Shown here in pieces: positions 5,412 to 14,000 of a DNA stretch of 28,102 nucleotides. The notes under the pieces are model-generated. The model was not told where the DNA came from, searched no databases, and was given only the letters and a program-made list of their open reading frames with translations. The position numbers were made by a program, and so were the translations under genes. The DNA is from a virus, in the IMG/VR virus record IMGVR_UViG_3300044613_001691, positions 1 through 28,102 of that record; one strand, written 5' to 3'. Every line of letters starts with the position of its first letter. Positions within the stretch are counted from its first letter, which is position 1.

Positions 5412-6308
5412 ATGGACCGTCTGATTGACATTCTGAACGACGATTATTCGCTGCTTCGCGGGCTGAAGCCGAAGGCTCACCTACAGTTTCGGCTTTCCAT
5501 CGAGCAGTTCCGCGACCACCTGGGCAGAGACCCGGTCGTGTCCGATCTGACGGGCGTGGCGGTGCAGCGATTTCTCTCGGCAAGAAAAGCCAAGGTGTCG
5601 ATCGCCACGACCGTCAAGGATCGCACGCATATCTGTGCCCTCTGGAATCACCTGTTCCGCCTGCGGCGAGTCGATGTCGCCCCTGCGGCAGTGCTGCCGC
5701 CCATGCGGGCTCCCAAACGCGTCCCGAAGGCGTACAAGGCCGACGAGGTGTCAGCCGTGATTCGGGCGGCGCTGGCCTATCCAGGGGGCGTAGCGGGCAA
5801 GCCAGCGAATATCTGGCACGCCTCGCTGATCCGGGCGGCTTTTGAGACGGCAGAACGCGTAGGAGCTCTGCTCGCCGTCGAGTGGCGGGATGTCGATCTC
5901 GACGAGCGGGTGATCCTCCTGCGGGCAGAGAACCGCAAGGGCGGGTATCGCGACCTTTTGCGGCCGATCTCGTCTGAAACGGCCTCCTGGCTGCGTCAGT
6001 TGCGGCGTGGATCGCCAGACAAGGCGAAGGTCTGGGAGTGGGATCGCGTTCCGGGGCACCTCTGGTATCACCTCCGGGCAATCTGCAAGCGTGCCGGCGT
6101 GCCAGCCCGCGGCTACCACGGGTTCCGCAAGTCCGCCGCGTCTTACCTTGCCGCCGCCGGCGGGCTTGGGGAAGCCGCCTCCGCCCTCGGGCACGCGTCT
6201 CCCACCACGACCCAGGTTCACTACATCGACCCGACGATCGCCAAGCCGACGCGGACGTTCGTGGATATGCTGCCGCGCATCGAACTTGAAGATCCGCCGT
6301 CTCAATGA
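5412..6308 (+). CDS. int: Tyrosine recombinase (phage integrase), complete
   Basis: A 298-aa integrase and the only clear plus-strand gene. The N-terminal ~90 residues are a helical core-binding domain. The catalytic domain shows Arg149 in ETAERVGALL, Lys176 in NRKGGYRD, His236 and Arg239 in HGFRKS, His261 in ALGHASP and the nucleophile Tyr271 in HYIDP, so the active site is complete. CGGAGG about 5 nt before the ATG at 5412 supports this start over ATGs at 5382/5385. It is divergent from the helix-turn-helix gene and convergent with the late gene cluster, the usual position of a lysogeny integrase. Confidence 0.95.
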   Translation: MDRLIDILNDDYSLLRGLKPKAHLQFRLSIEQFRDHLGRDPVVSDLTGVAVQRFLSARKAKVSIATTVKDRTHICALWNHLFRLRRVDVAPAAVLPPMRAPKRVPKAYKADEVSAVIRAALAYPGGVAGKPANIWHASLIRAAFETAERVGALLAVEWRDVDLDERVILLRAENRKGGYRDLLRPISSETASWLRQLRRGSPDKAKVWEWDRVPGHLWYHLRAICKRAGVPARGYHGFRKSAASYLAAAGGLGEAASALGHASPTTTQVHYIDPTIAKPTRTFVDMLPRIELEDPPSQ

Positions 6309-6319
6309 CGGCAAGCGGC

Positions 6320-6356
6320 GAGCGGCGCGGGGAAAGGGAGAAAGCCCGCGCCGCTC
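6320..6356. terminator. Bidirectional hairpin between convergent genes
   Basis: A perfect 12-bp inverted repeat, GAGCGGCGCGGG / CCCGCGCCGCTC, with a 13-nt loop, lies 12 nt after the integrase stop and touches the stop of the converging gene. It has no T-run, so it may stop transcription by stem strength or with Rho. Confidence 0.65.
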
Positions 6357-6562
6357 TAGCCGCCGCCCGGCTCCGGTTGAATGATGTTTTCCCGCGCCGC
6401 GATGATCGCTAGCAACCGCTCGCGTTCCTCGAGCAGCCGGCCGATCATGCGGGCCGCGGTGCCGTTGGTCGCGGTCCAGGCGTTCGCCGGCCCGTAGCGT
6501 CCAACGAACAGCCACGCCTCCTGGGCTTCGTCTTCGCTGTAGGGAATCCGCTGGTCAGCCAC
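6356..6562 (-). CDS. Hypothetical protein, 68 aa
   Basis: Starts at GTG 6562 (VADQRIPYSEDEAQEAWLF), with GGGAGG 6 nt upstream; it overlaps the end of the preceding gene by 8 nt. The first half has aromatic residues (AWLFVGRYGPANAWTATNG); the second is a helix (RLLEERERLLAIIAARENII). No family recognised. It is the last gene of the late-strand cluster and ends at the terminator hairpin. Confidence 0.65.
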   Translation of the reverse strand: MADQRIPYSEDEAQEAWLFVGRYGPANAWTATNGTAARMIGRLLEERERLLAIIAARENIIQPEPGGG

Positions 6563-7037
6563 CCCGTTCCTCCCGATGCAGCAGCAACGCAAGCAACGCA
6601 TACGAAGCAAGATCAACGAGATTGTCTTCGAGGCTCTCGTTCTCCAGCCGCCCGGTGGCGTTGTACGCGGCGAGCCTTGTTACCTTGTCGCTCAATCGAA
6701 CCATCGCACCTTTCCACGACGGGATGCCCACGAACCGCGCCCCGTTGCGAATGTTCGCGAGCGGGTCTTCGCCACTCGGGCACCCGTAGTCGCGGCTCTT
6801 GCGGCGGTGCATCTCTTTGAGCGCGTCGCACAGATCGAAGAACTGCTGCGAGGTGGGATGCACATCGCTCGATGCGAGCAGCGAATCCCCGATCAGCGGC
6901 GGCGGCGAGTCTTCGTCTTGCGGATCGTACCACTGCTCAGTCGATCGGCCCGCGGCGACTGCGGCGATCCTCGTCCCGACGGCTTGGCGGAGCGCGGCGT
7001 TTGCTTCCTGGAATGTTGTCCCGGTTGCGGTGGTCAT
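6555..7037 (-). CDS. DUF1599/MazG-like nucleotide-associated protein
   Basis: A 160-aa protein. The C-terminal ~90 residues (HRRKSRDYGCPSGEDPLANIR, then WKGAMVRLSDKVTRLAAY, then ESLEDNLVDLASYALLALLL) match the pattern of a phage family called DUF1599 or nucleotide-modification-associated domain 1, whose helical fold is like MazG/dUTPase-type NTP pyrophosphohydrolases. The K-x-x-D-Y, E/D and D-x-x-Y residues would be functional. The N-terminal ~70 residues are unrecognised. AAAGGGAAAC precedes the ATG, which overlaps the phosphoesterase stop as ATGA. Family call from pattern memory. Confidence 0.7.
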   Translation of the reverse strand: MTTATGTTFQEANAALRQAVGTRIAAVAAGRSTEQWYDPQDEDSPPPLIGDSLLASSDVHPTSQQFFDLCDALKEMHRRKSRDYGCPSGEDPLANIRNGARFVGIPSWKGAMVRLSDKVTRLAAYNATGRLENESLEDNLVDLASYALLALLLHREERGG

Positions 7038-8110
7038 TTGTTTCCCTTTCTCAAGTCTCGGTCACAGAACAACGGATACGCTCGCGTCACCTCTTGCCTG
7101 CCGTGATCGACAATTGCCATTCCTTGGCATGGACGTTCAGGAGAAGCGACCCGTTCAGCGTATGGCGAGTGTCCAATCACGCTCCCGTTCGCGATGTACC
7201 GCGCTCCGCGCAGCCAGCCCCAGGAGTGGTAGTGCCCAAAAATCGTCAGATCGGCGCGCCGCCCGGCATCCCACCGGGCGATCGCCTTGCTCGCCGGCAG
7301 CGCGAGCCCGTAGACGCCACCAGCAAAGCGAATTGAGTGACCGTGGGTCGTGCGAACAAGAAAGCCGTCGAGGTCAACATAGCCGAGGTGCCCTTCGGCG
7401 ATCTGCCACCGGACGTTCTTGTTCTGCTCTTCGCGGGCGAGCGTGAAATACATAAGTTGCTCCCACGAGTGATCGAGCTCGGTGGCGATCCGATTCTTCT
7501 CGGTGCTCCGCCCGTGGTTGCCGGCGTTCGTGCAGACGATCACCTCGCCCGCCTGGGCGGCGATTGCGTCGATCATTCGCCGCAGCCGCTCGGCGATCCA
7601 CCGCGTCGCGTTCATCGGCGAGAGTTGAGCGACCTCGGCACAGTCGGGATGGATATGCCCGGTAATGAAGTCGCCCCCGAGCCAGATCAGCACGCGGCGA
7701 ACGTCGGCCTGGTTGCGCTCGTGCTCCAGGCAGTCGAGGAATCGCTGTTCGAGTTCCTGCATCCGCTGCTCGCAGACGGCGAGCGAGTAGTCGTTCTCTC
7801 CGTTGACCGTCTCGGGCAGCACCCGCTCTTCGGCGTGAACGTCCGAGAGCATGAGGATCGCCGTCGCGGCGTGCGGCTTGCGCGACGCCTTGACAGTTTT
7901 GGTCAAGGGCTTCGCCGGCGTGATGCCTTGCAGGCTCACAAGCGTGTCCGCCCGCTCCCGCTCCCGGTCGATCTGCTCTAGAGCAGCGGTATACCGTTTC
8001 CGGTATGACGCAATCTCGGCCCGCAGCCGTGCGAGTTCGGCGTCGGCGGCGAGTTGCGAGGCGGCGTCGAGAGACGCGGCGACTTCTTCGGCTATTGTTT
8101 TTCGAGCCAT
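7034..8110 (-). CDS. Calcineurin-like metallophosphoesterase with N-terminal coiled coil
   Basis: A 358-aa protein. Residues ~8-60 are a predicted coiled coil (ELARLRAEIASYRKRY). The catalytic motifs of metallophosphoesterases follow: D90 and H92 in LSDVHAEE, GGDF with D147, GNH at 197-199, THGH with H256, and GHYH with H293 and H295. The GNH motif is followed by Gly rather than the usual Asp/Glu. It would hydrolyse a phosphodiester or phosphomonoester with two metal ions; in phages the substrate is mostly unknown. The start at 8110 follows GGAGTG; it overlaps the upstream gene by 19 nt. Confidence 0.88.
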   Translation of the reverse strand: MARKTIAEEVAASLDAASQLAADAELARLRAEIASYRKRYTAALEQIDRERERADTLVSLQGITPAKPLTKTVKASRKPHAATAILMLSDVHAEERVLPETVNGENDYSLAVCEQRMQELEQRFLDCLEHERNQADVRRVLIWLGGDFITGHIHPDCAEVAQLSPMNATRWIAERLRRMIDAIAAQAGEVIVCTNAGNHGRSTEKNRIATELDHSWEQLMYFTLAREEQNKNVRWQIAEGHLGYVDLDGFLVRTTHGHSIRFAGGVYGLALPASKAIARWDAGRRADLTIFGHYHSWGWLRGARYIANGSVIGHSPYAERVASPERPCQGMAIVDHGRQEVTRAYPLFCDRDLRKGNK

Positions 8111-8346
8111 CGCAGCACTCCGAGAAAGCCGACCGGCACGCCTCGCGGCTGAAGCGATGCGGAGATGAGTTTTGCCAGCGTGGTCTTGTTCGTTTGCAGT
8201 TTGCCTTCGCGCCACTGCGTCTTGATGTCGGCGACTTCGCGGGCCGTGTCCGCGTCGAGGTTGTCAAACCACGTCGCGCTGCGCTTGCGATCGCGCTCGG
8301 CGATGCCGGCCCGCACGTCATCCAGAAGAGATTTCGCCTTCGCCAT
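8092..8346 (-). CDS. Hypothetical phage protein, 84 aa
   Basis: Starts MAKAKSLLDDVRAG and contains a block VADIKTQWREGKLQTNKTTLAKLIS followed by RGVPVGFLGVLRWLEKQ, which looks like a small helix-turn-helix-type DNA-binding fold. I do not know the family. AAGGAGGAG precedes the ATG, which overlaps the previous stop as TGATG, so the two are coupled. Confidence 0.75.
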   Translation of the reverse strand: MAKAKSLLDDVRAGIAERDRKRSATWFDNLDADTAREVADIKTQWREGKLQTNKTTLAKLISASLQPRGVPVGFLGVLRWLEKQ

Positions 8347-8615
8347 CACTCCTCCTTCCGTCGATACCTGAGCGTCGAGTAGAGCAACCGCCGCAAGTCC
8401 CTCGCCCCGTTCGTGACGCTCTCCTCCGAGAGATCCGGGTAGAGGCAGTGCAGCGCCTCGTGGAGTTCGACTTCCAGCCGCCGCTGCGGCGGGAGGCGGT
8501 CGTGAATGAGCACCGTCCCGTTGTCGTTCGCCCAGCCGTCGGCCGACCCCCGAAGCCTGGTGTAGCACCAGTGCCAGACTCGCCCGGCTAATCTGACGCG
8601 GTGGCGGATTCCCAC
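8346..8615 (-). CDS. Small HExxH (zinc metallopeptidase-like) protein
   Basis: An 89-aa protein with HEALH at 52-56 inside a helix (RLEVELHEALHCLYPDL), followed by acidic residues in DLSEESV (~61-66) that could supply the third zinc ligand. It resembles very small zincin-like phage proteins, but no substrate is known. A GTG start at 8615 preceded by AAAGGG is used. It lies between tail-end genes and accessory genes and overlaps the 84-aa gene. Fully catalytic zincins are usually longer, so activity is uncertain. Confidence 0.7.
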   Translation of the reverse strand: MGIRHRVRLAGRVWHWCYTRLRGSADGWANDNGTVLIHDRLPPQRRLEVELHEALHCLYPDLSEESVTNGARDLRRLLYSTLRYRRKEE

Positions 8616-8651
8616 GGGCGAGCCCTTTCGCCCGTCAATGTGAAGGGGCTG

Positions 8652-9119
8652 TCAAGCGGAGGCGGTTCGCTTGGCCTCCGCTTTGCGGGCGTTGCTGATC
8701 GCCCGTCGCACCAGCAACCTAGCGGCCATGTCAACGAACGGCAGCCCGCGCTCGTCGGCAGCCTCGCGCAGGAAGCCCATGATCTCGGCCATGCCTTCCT
8801 CGCTCTCGCACCAATCGCAGCCCTTGGCGTCCATGTAGGCGGCTCGGCTCGTGCATTTGCAGTCGGGCGTGGCGACGATGCGGAAGGGCCAGCCTGCAAG
8901 CAGGGCTTTGAGTTCGGTGCCGGGGCCACGTGGCGGTGGCGGCTCTGGCGGCGGCGGCGGCTCAAAGCCTATTTTCGGCTCCTGCGGATATGCTGCATGG
9001 TTAACGTCAATGGTCCACTGGTCGCCGTCTTGCGCGATGACGCACGGCATCACCTCTTCAAGCGTGTAGCCACGCTCGCGGCATCTTGCCTCTAAGTATT
9101 TTCTGTGGCATGTGGTCAT
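8652..9119 (-). CDS. Tail-end protein with Pro-rich linker and Cys-rich domain
   Basis: A 155-aa protein with three parts: an N-terminal CHRKYLEARCRERGYTLEEV block with VIAQDGDQWTIDV, a Pro-rich linker (FEPPPPPEPPPPRGPG) at ~58-73, and a C-terminal module with CKCTSRAAYMDAKGCDWCE and a conserved-looking helix FVDMAARLLVRRAI. The Cys spacing suggests metal binding. I recall the same combination at the end of tail clusters in planctomycete phages, but the role is unknown. The ATG at 9119 overlaps the previous stop as ATGA; an upstream GTG at 9149 is less likely. Confidence 0.75.
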   Translation of the reverse strand: MTTCHRKYLEARCRERGYTLEEVMPCVIAQDGDQWTIDVNHAAYPQEPKIGFEPPPPPEPPPPRGPGTELKALLAGWPFRIVATPDCKCTSRAAYMDAKGCDWCESEEGMAEIMGFLREAADERGLPFVDMAARLLVRRAISNARKAEAKRTASA

Positions 9120-9658
9120 GGAAGCGGATTTGCTGAGAGCTTTATCCACTCTGGAAAAAGTGGATCATCTGCTGGATTCAAGCCGCACCTGTAAGTAGTG
9201 CCTGCGTCGGTTTCGTCATAGAAGACTACAAAATCGCTACGGGTCAGCGTAATGTCGCCGGTCGGGAATGCGTAGAAACAATCGCCCAAATTTTCCAGTC
9301 CATCTGTGCTGAAGACACTTGTTTTGTTCGCGCAGTTGGTGCTGGACCCTTTCGCTATTTCGTTGGAATCTAAGTATTTGAGATGTCCAAGAAAATTGCT
9401 GCCTCTAACTGGATATCTCTGCAGAGTATAAACTCTCCATCCGCCGCCCATGCACGAGCCAACCAGATAGGCGGATTCAAAAAGTTGCGGGGTGCTTGGC
9501 TCGTTGCAAACACCATTAAGGATGTAGGCATTTGCAGCACACCAAGTGATTGTCCGCACTGCGCGCGCGCCTGAATAGATTAAAGGCGGCTTTATGTGTA
9601 TGTATGCGTCGCTGCATGCGCACACGCCACCACCACCACCACCACAACAACACGCCAT
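9116..9658 (-). CDS. Tail-associated protein with Cys/Gly-rich N-terminus
   Basis: A 180-aa protein starting MACCCGGGGGGVCACSD, with five Cys in the first 17 residues. The rest is beta-rich with many aromatic residues (WRVYTLQRYPVRG, CFYAFPTGD, DFVVFYDETDAGTTYRCG) and more Cys. It could be a tail-tip or receptor-binding protein given its place just after the tail proteins. AAGGTG precedes the ATG, 2 nt after the upstream stop. Its DNA looks less GC-rich and less codon-biased than the neighbours, as expected of a fast-changing host-contact gene. The Gly run is encoded by a GGT/ACC triplet repeat near 9626-9643. Confidence 0.72.
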   Translation of the reverse strand: MACCCGGGGGGVCACSDAYIHIKPPLIYSGARAVRTITWCAANAYILNGVCNEPSTPQLFESAYLVGSCMGGGWRVYTLQRYPVRGSNFLGHLKYLDSNEIAKGSSTNCANKTSVFSTDGLENLGDCFYAFPTGDITLTRSDFVVFYDETDAGTTYRCGLNPADDPLFPEWIKLSANPLP

Positions 9659-9660
9659 GG

Positions 9661-10176
9661 TTACACCTTGAACCGAACGAACGTTGAAGTAAACGTGGAA
9701 GACACAATCGTGACCGAAGTTGTCACGAGCGTCTTGCCGATGCTGATAGTGCAGGCAGACGTGTTGAGCGAAGCCGACAGCGTCACGTCTGTCATTACTG
9801 CCGTAGATGATGTTGCTCTAACAAAAACCGCCGTGGCCATCTCAAACGGCACGTCGATAAGAAACCACGCGGTGCCCTCTTTCGCGATCCCGCAGTCGCT
9901 GCCGGCGGATGAAGCGATCGGAAAGAACAGGTTCGTCACGCTCGCCGTATTCGGCGTCGCCGTCTGATACTTGAACGTCACCGTCTTCGTGGCGTTGATC
10001 GACCACGCGCCGGTGAACGTCGCCACGCGGAAGAGCTTGACCTTGCGAGGGTCTAGCACCGGATCGAATCGTAGCGGGCTCGCCTCGGGCGTCGCGAGCT
10101 CCGCCGCCCGCACCACGTTTGCGATACGCTCGGCGCTCTCGCGCGTGAACTGCGTGGGATCGAGAGGCTTGGTCAT
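9661..10176 (-). CDS. Putative tail protein, 171 aa
   Basis: Begins with a helix (TRESAERIANVVRAAELA) and continues into Thr/Ser/Val-rich beta strands (ATFTGAWSINATKTVTF, DVTLSASLNTSACTISIG). This is a typical make-up for a tail-tip or fibre-associated structural protein; no family recognised. ATGA overlap with the upstream gene supports the start. Confidence 0.75.
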   Translation of the reverse strand: MTKPLDPTQFTRESAERIANVVRAAELATPEASPLRFDPVLDPRKVKLFRVATFTGAWSINATKTVTFKYQTATPNTASVTNLFFPIASSAGSDCGIAKEGTAWFLIDVPFEMATAVFVRATSSTAVMTDVTLSASLNTSACTISIGKTLVTTSVTIVSSTFTSTFVRFKV

Positions 10177-11057
10177 GGGGGCGTGCCGAAAGTTGCGAAA
10201 CTAGCCCGCGGGTTCACGCGGCGAGTCAAAATCGCAGGAGCCCCAAGCGTCTGACCGCCAGAGCCGTCGAGGCCAACAGGATTCGGGCTGGCGACCCATT
10301 CGGCGTTTTGAAAATCGAAAACCATCGCGCGACGCTTTTCTGCGCCGTCGATGAAATTGAATCCGACGTCGGGTATCAGCAGATTGTGCCCGGACTGCCG
10401 GTATGCCAGCGTCGCCGTCGTGGCGTAGTAGCTCACGAGCGTGTTATTGAACTCCTCGGTCGTGTATTGCGAGTCAACTCCGACCACCTTCACCGTGTCC
10501 ATCGCGCAGCCAAGAAACCCTGCGTCGTTCAAATAGTTTTGCAGCCCTAGCCACGTGCTCGGATACGAAGAGAAGTTTTTCCGAATCGTGATCTGAACCA
10601 GGCTTTCGTCGGTAGTCAGCCCGGGGAAGTAGTCGAAGGCAGAGTTTGTCAGCGGCTCTTGGTCGGTTCCATCGTAGTAGAAGAACGCCGGCACCTGTCC
10701 CGCCTTGCTCTCAAACGACCACACCGCCGCCCTGGCCGTCGGCGTCAGCAGTTCGTCATTGGTGACGAGCCCGTATTCGACAACTACTTCGATTGCATAC
10801 GGATTGTCTTCAAATCGCTCGTTTATCGTTATTTTGCGTGCCCGCAGCGCATTGTGGACGGGGTGATAGTCGCCCCAGACTCCAGCACTTAGGCCGAGCG
10901 GAGCGGCTATTGCAGTAGCCGGAGGCGGGCCGCCGGCCGTCAGCGTGTCATCGCTCAGCATGCACACCCAGCGACGCTTCGCCACGCCGCCGGCGCTGCC
11001 GACTTCGTTCTCGAAGGTGCGGGCAAGTTCTTTTGTTGCGACGATGGTGCCTGGCAT
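10173..11057 (-). CDS. Putative tail protein (distal tail/baseplate-like), 294 aa
   Basis: The first gene after the tape measure protein, a place where distal tail or baseplate proteins are encoded in siphoviruses. The protein is mixed beta, with many aromatic residues (AFFYYDGTDQEPLTNSAF, DYFPGLTTDESLVQITIRK, STWLGLQNYLNDAGFLG). No specific family recognised, so the distal-tail role is inferred from position. The ATG lies 3 nt after the tape measure stop, with a weak GGTGAT site. Confidence 0.75.
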   Translation of the reverse strand: MPGTIVATKELARTFENEVGSAGGVAKRRWVCMLSDDTLTAGGPPPATAIAAPLGLSAGVWGDYHPVHNALRARKITINERFEDNPYAIEVVVEYGLVTNDELLTPTARAAVWSFESKAGQVPAFFYYDGTDQEPLTNSAFDYFPGLTTDESLVQITIRKNFSSYPSTWLGLQNYLNDAGFLGCAMDTVKVVGVDSQYTTEEFNNTLVSYYATTATLAYRQSGHNLLIPDVGFNFIDGAEKRRAMVFDFQNAEWVASPNPVGLDGSGGQTLGAPAILTRRVNPRASFATFGTPP

Positions 11058-11060
11058 AGA

Positions 11061-14000
11061 TCACCCAAGGACCGCGCCGCCGACGATAGCGACGGGCGTG
11101 TTGAAGTAATTCGACGCGGCTTGCGAAATGCCCTGTGCGATGAGTTGCAACTGCTTCGTCTGAAGCCTCGCCTCGATCAACGCCGGGTCTTGCGCGTTCG
11201 CGGCGAGATCGAGCACGAGGTTCTGCCCCTCCTGCGTGCGGATGTCGGCGGTCGAAACGGTGCGCGAGCCGAGGGTGTTCAGTTCGCGGATGCGTTCGGA
11301 TTGGCGGTTGAACTCGGCTTCTTCGGCCTTGCGACGTTCTTCGGCAAAGCGGGCCTGCTCCGCCGCAACTGCCTGTTGCTGCTTCGCATATTCGGCCTGC
11401 TGTTGCTGAATCAACTGCTGCTGTTGCTTGACAGCCTCTTCCGCCTGCTTGACTGCTTGGGCCTCAGCCTGCTCGCGGAGCTTGGCGTTCTCTTGAATCT
11501 TCTGCTTCCGCAACTGGTCGGTCTTTTCGAGGTTAGCGACTTCCTTGTTGAACACCTCTTGCTGCCGGGCGACCTCCGCGTCAAACGCCTCTTTGTTGAG
11601 GATGCCCGCTCGGGCCTGCTCCTGGGCACGGGCGATGCCCTCTTGTAGACGCTGGGCCGCCTCCGCCCCGGCATTGCCAAACTCTGCCGCCTTGTTGATC
11701 ACCTCGCCGATCTTTTGATCGACTGCCGTGAACGCCTGGGCGAAGCCGTCGCCGAAGCCTTGCTCGGCGGCTTGCTGCGATTCTTCAAGCGATGCCTGCA
11801 ACTGGTCGAGTTGAGCGAGCCGGGAGGCGGCAGCGTTCGCCGCCTCTTCGTTGCCAGCCAGCCGTGCGGCGGCGAGCTCCTGGGCGGTACGAGCCTGCAC
11901 CCCCTGCACGTCGGCGATCTGTTGCTCGAGTTGCGTCTGCTCACGCCCGGCGTTCAGGAGAGCGTTCACCCGCTGCTCTTGATCGGCAAGCCGCTGGGCT
12001 TCGTCGGCGGCAGCCTTGGCGGAGCCGTCCGCGATCGCCTGCTGTTCTGCCTTGATCCGTTCCAATTGGGCGATCCGCGTCTCGCCGTTCGTGACCGCCT
12101 CCGCGTCTCCGCCATCGCGAGCCGCAGCGACCTCTTGGCGCACGCGGGCAATCTCTCGCTCCACGGCGAGCGCGTCTTGGGCAGCCTTCGCCCGCGTGTT
12201 GTCACCGCCGAACTCACGAGCGATGCGAGCCTGCTCCAGCAGTGCGTCAGAGACTTGCCGATCCGCATCGACGCGACGCTGGGCTTCCTCGGCTGCCTTG
12301 CGTGTCTCTTCCTGCACTTGCCGCAGCGACTCGACTTGCTTGTCGAACTCTGCCGTCGCAAGTGCCACGCCACGGCTGTATTGTTCGGCGTTCAGTTCAT
12401 TGTTGTCGGCCTGCTCCTTCAAATCCGCGAGCGCGTTCTGGAACTCCAAAGCGGCGTTGAAGCCTGCCTGCCCGAACTCGCCAGCCTTCGCGATTGCGTT
12501 GTCGAGGGCTTGGCCGCTGCCGGAAATCGCCTTCTGAACTTCGGCGTAGCCTTTCTTTTGCTCTTCGGTGAGTTGCTGCGTGCTTTGCGTGACTTGTTCC
12601 ACGCCAGCGGACGCACCTTCTGCGGAACGCTCGATGCCAAGAAGGTTTTCTGCCATCGTCAGCAGTCGCCCGACGGTGCCGCCGATGGCGTTTGCGATCG
12701 TGCTGAACACCGACGAGACAGAACCGAACACGCGGCCGATCACTGTGCCGATCGCTTCGATGGCACCGGACAGCCCGATGAAATCGGAGAACTGACTGAT
12801 CGTCTCGCCGACAACCGTCGCCGCGCGTCCGAGGGTATTCGCAATCAGTTCGCCAATCTGAGAAAACGCAGTCGTGACGATCGTCGAAACGCGGCTGATC
12901 ACGTCGCCGATCTGGGCGAACGTGTCGCGGAACGCTGCCGAGACTCCTTCAAACTTGAAGAACTCTCGGAAGCCCAGCACGACATCGTTGATGCGACCGA
13001 ACGTGGCAGTCGTGGCTTGGCTGATGCTGTCGAATACGCCAGCGATCGTGCGACCAGCCGTTGCGAATGGCTCCAAGGCTGTCCCGATCACGTTGCCGAT
13101 CGTTGAGCCAAGTTGCAGAAATACGTTTGCGATCAGCCCGACGGCGCTTGTAAGTGGCGAGAGCGAATCAAGCACTGCCCCAATGTTGCGGCCAAACGTA
13201 GCAATGGCAGGGGCGAGCCCTTCGCTGATCGACTGCGTGACGCCGATGAACGGCGTGAGCAACTCGCGACCGAGCCCGAGGATCGACCGCTGCACGTTCT
13301 CGAATGCACCGTCGAGGGCGAGCAGGCGGTTCGCGTCGAGTTCCGAAATCGCCCCACCGAACCTTCGCACGGCCTGGGCTGACCCTTCGATCTCGCCGAA
13401 CGCCCGCACGAGGCTTTCGCCACCACGCCCGAGAATGTCGATCTGCAACTGTGCCCGCTTCGCTGGCTCTGGAATCGTGTCGAGTGCGGCAGCAACGCGA
13501 CCAGCAAACGCGGTCGGGTCGTTCTGTGCCGCCTGAATGTCTGCAAGAGAAAAGCCCAACTGCTCCAATGCCGTGAATGTTTCGCCGCTGCCCTTCGTCG
13601 CGTCGGCGAGTCGGGCTCCAAACTTCTGGATGCCGGTCGCAAGGGCTTCGACCGGCACGTTCGCCCTGGTCGCTGCCTCTTCAAGAACTTGAATTGTTGC
13701 CAAGTCGACGCCAGCCTGCCGAGCCGCGAATCCGAGCTCTTCGACTTTGCCGCTGAGTTGCGTCAGCCCGCCCACCACCGCCGTCGCGGCGGCTCCGAGT
13801 CCAGCCACGGCAGCGACGCCGGCGGTGAAAGGATTGACAAGGGCGGCAACGCTCGTGCCGACGCTCGTCAGCCCGCCCGCCAATCCGCCTGAAAACACGC
13901 GAGCCAGCCCTTCGCCGGCAGACGATAGCCCCGAGAGACGGCCAGCCACGCTGCCCAGCGGGCCGGGCAGGGCCGACAGGATGCCGGAGAGTTCATTGAA

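Noticed and set aside
9616-9650. ACC/GGT triplet run as a CRISPR or phase-variation repeat
   Set aside because: It is a single in-frame triplet run encoding glycine; no spaced repeats, and length changes would not switch the frame.
11715-13106. 463-aa plus-strand open frame
   Set aside because: Antisense to the tape measure gene; low-complexity Leu/Arg shadow of GC-rich codons.
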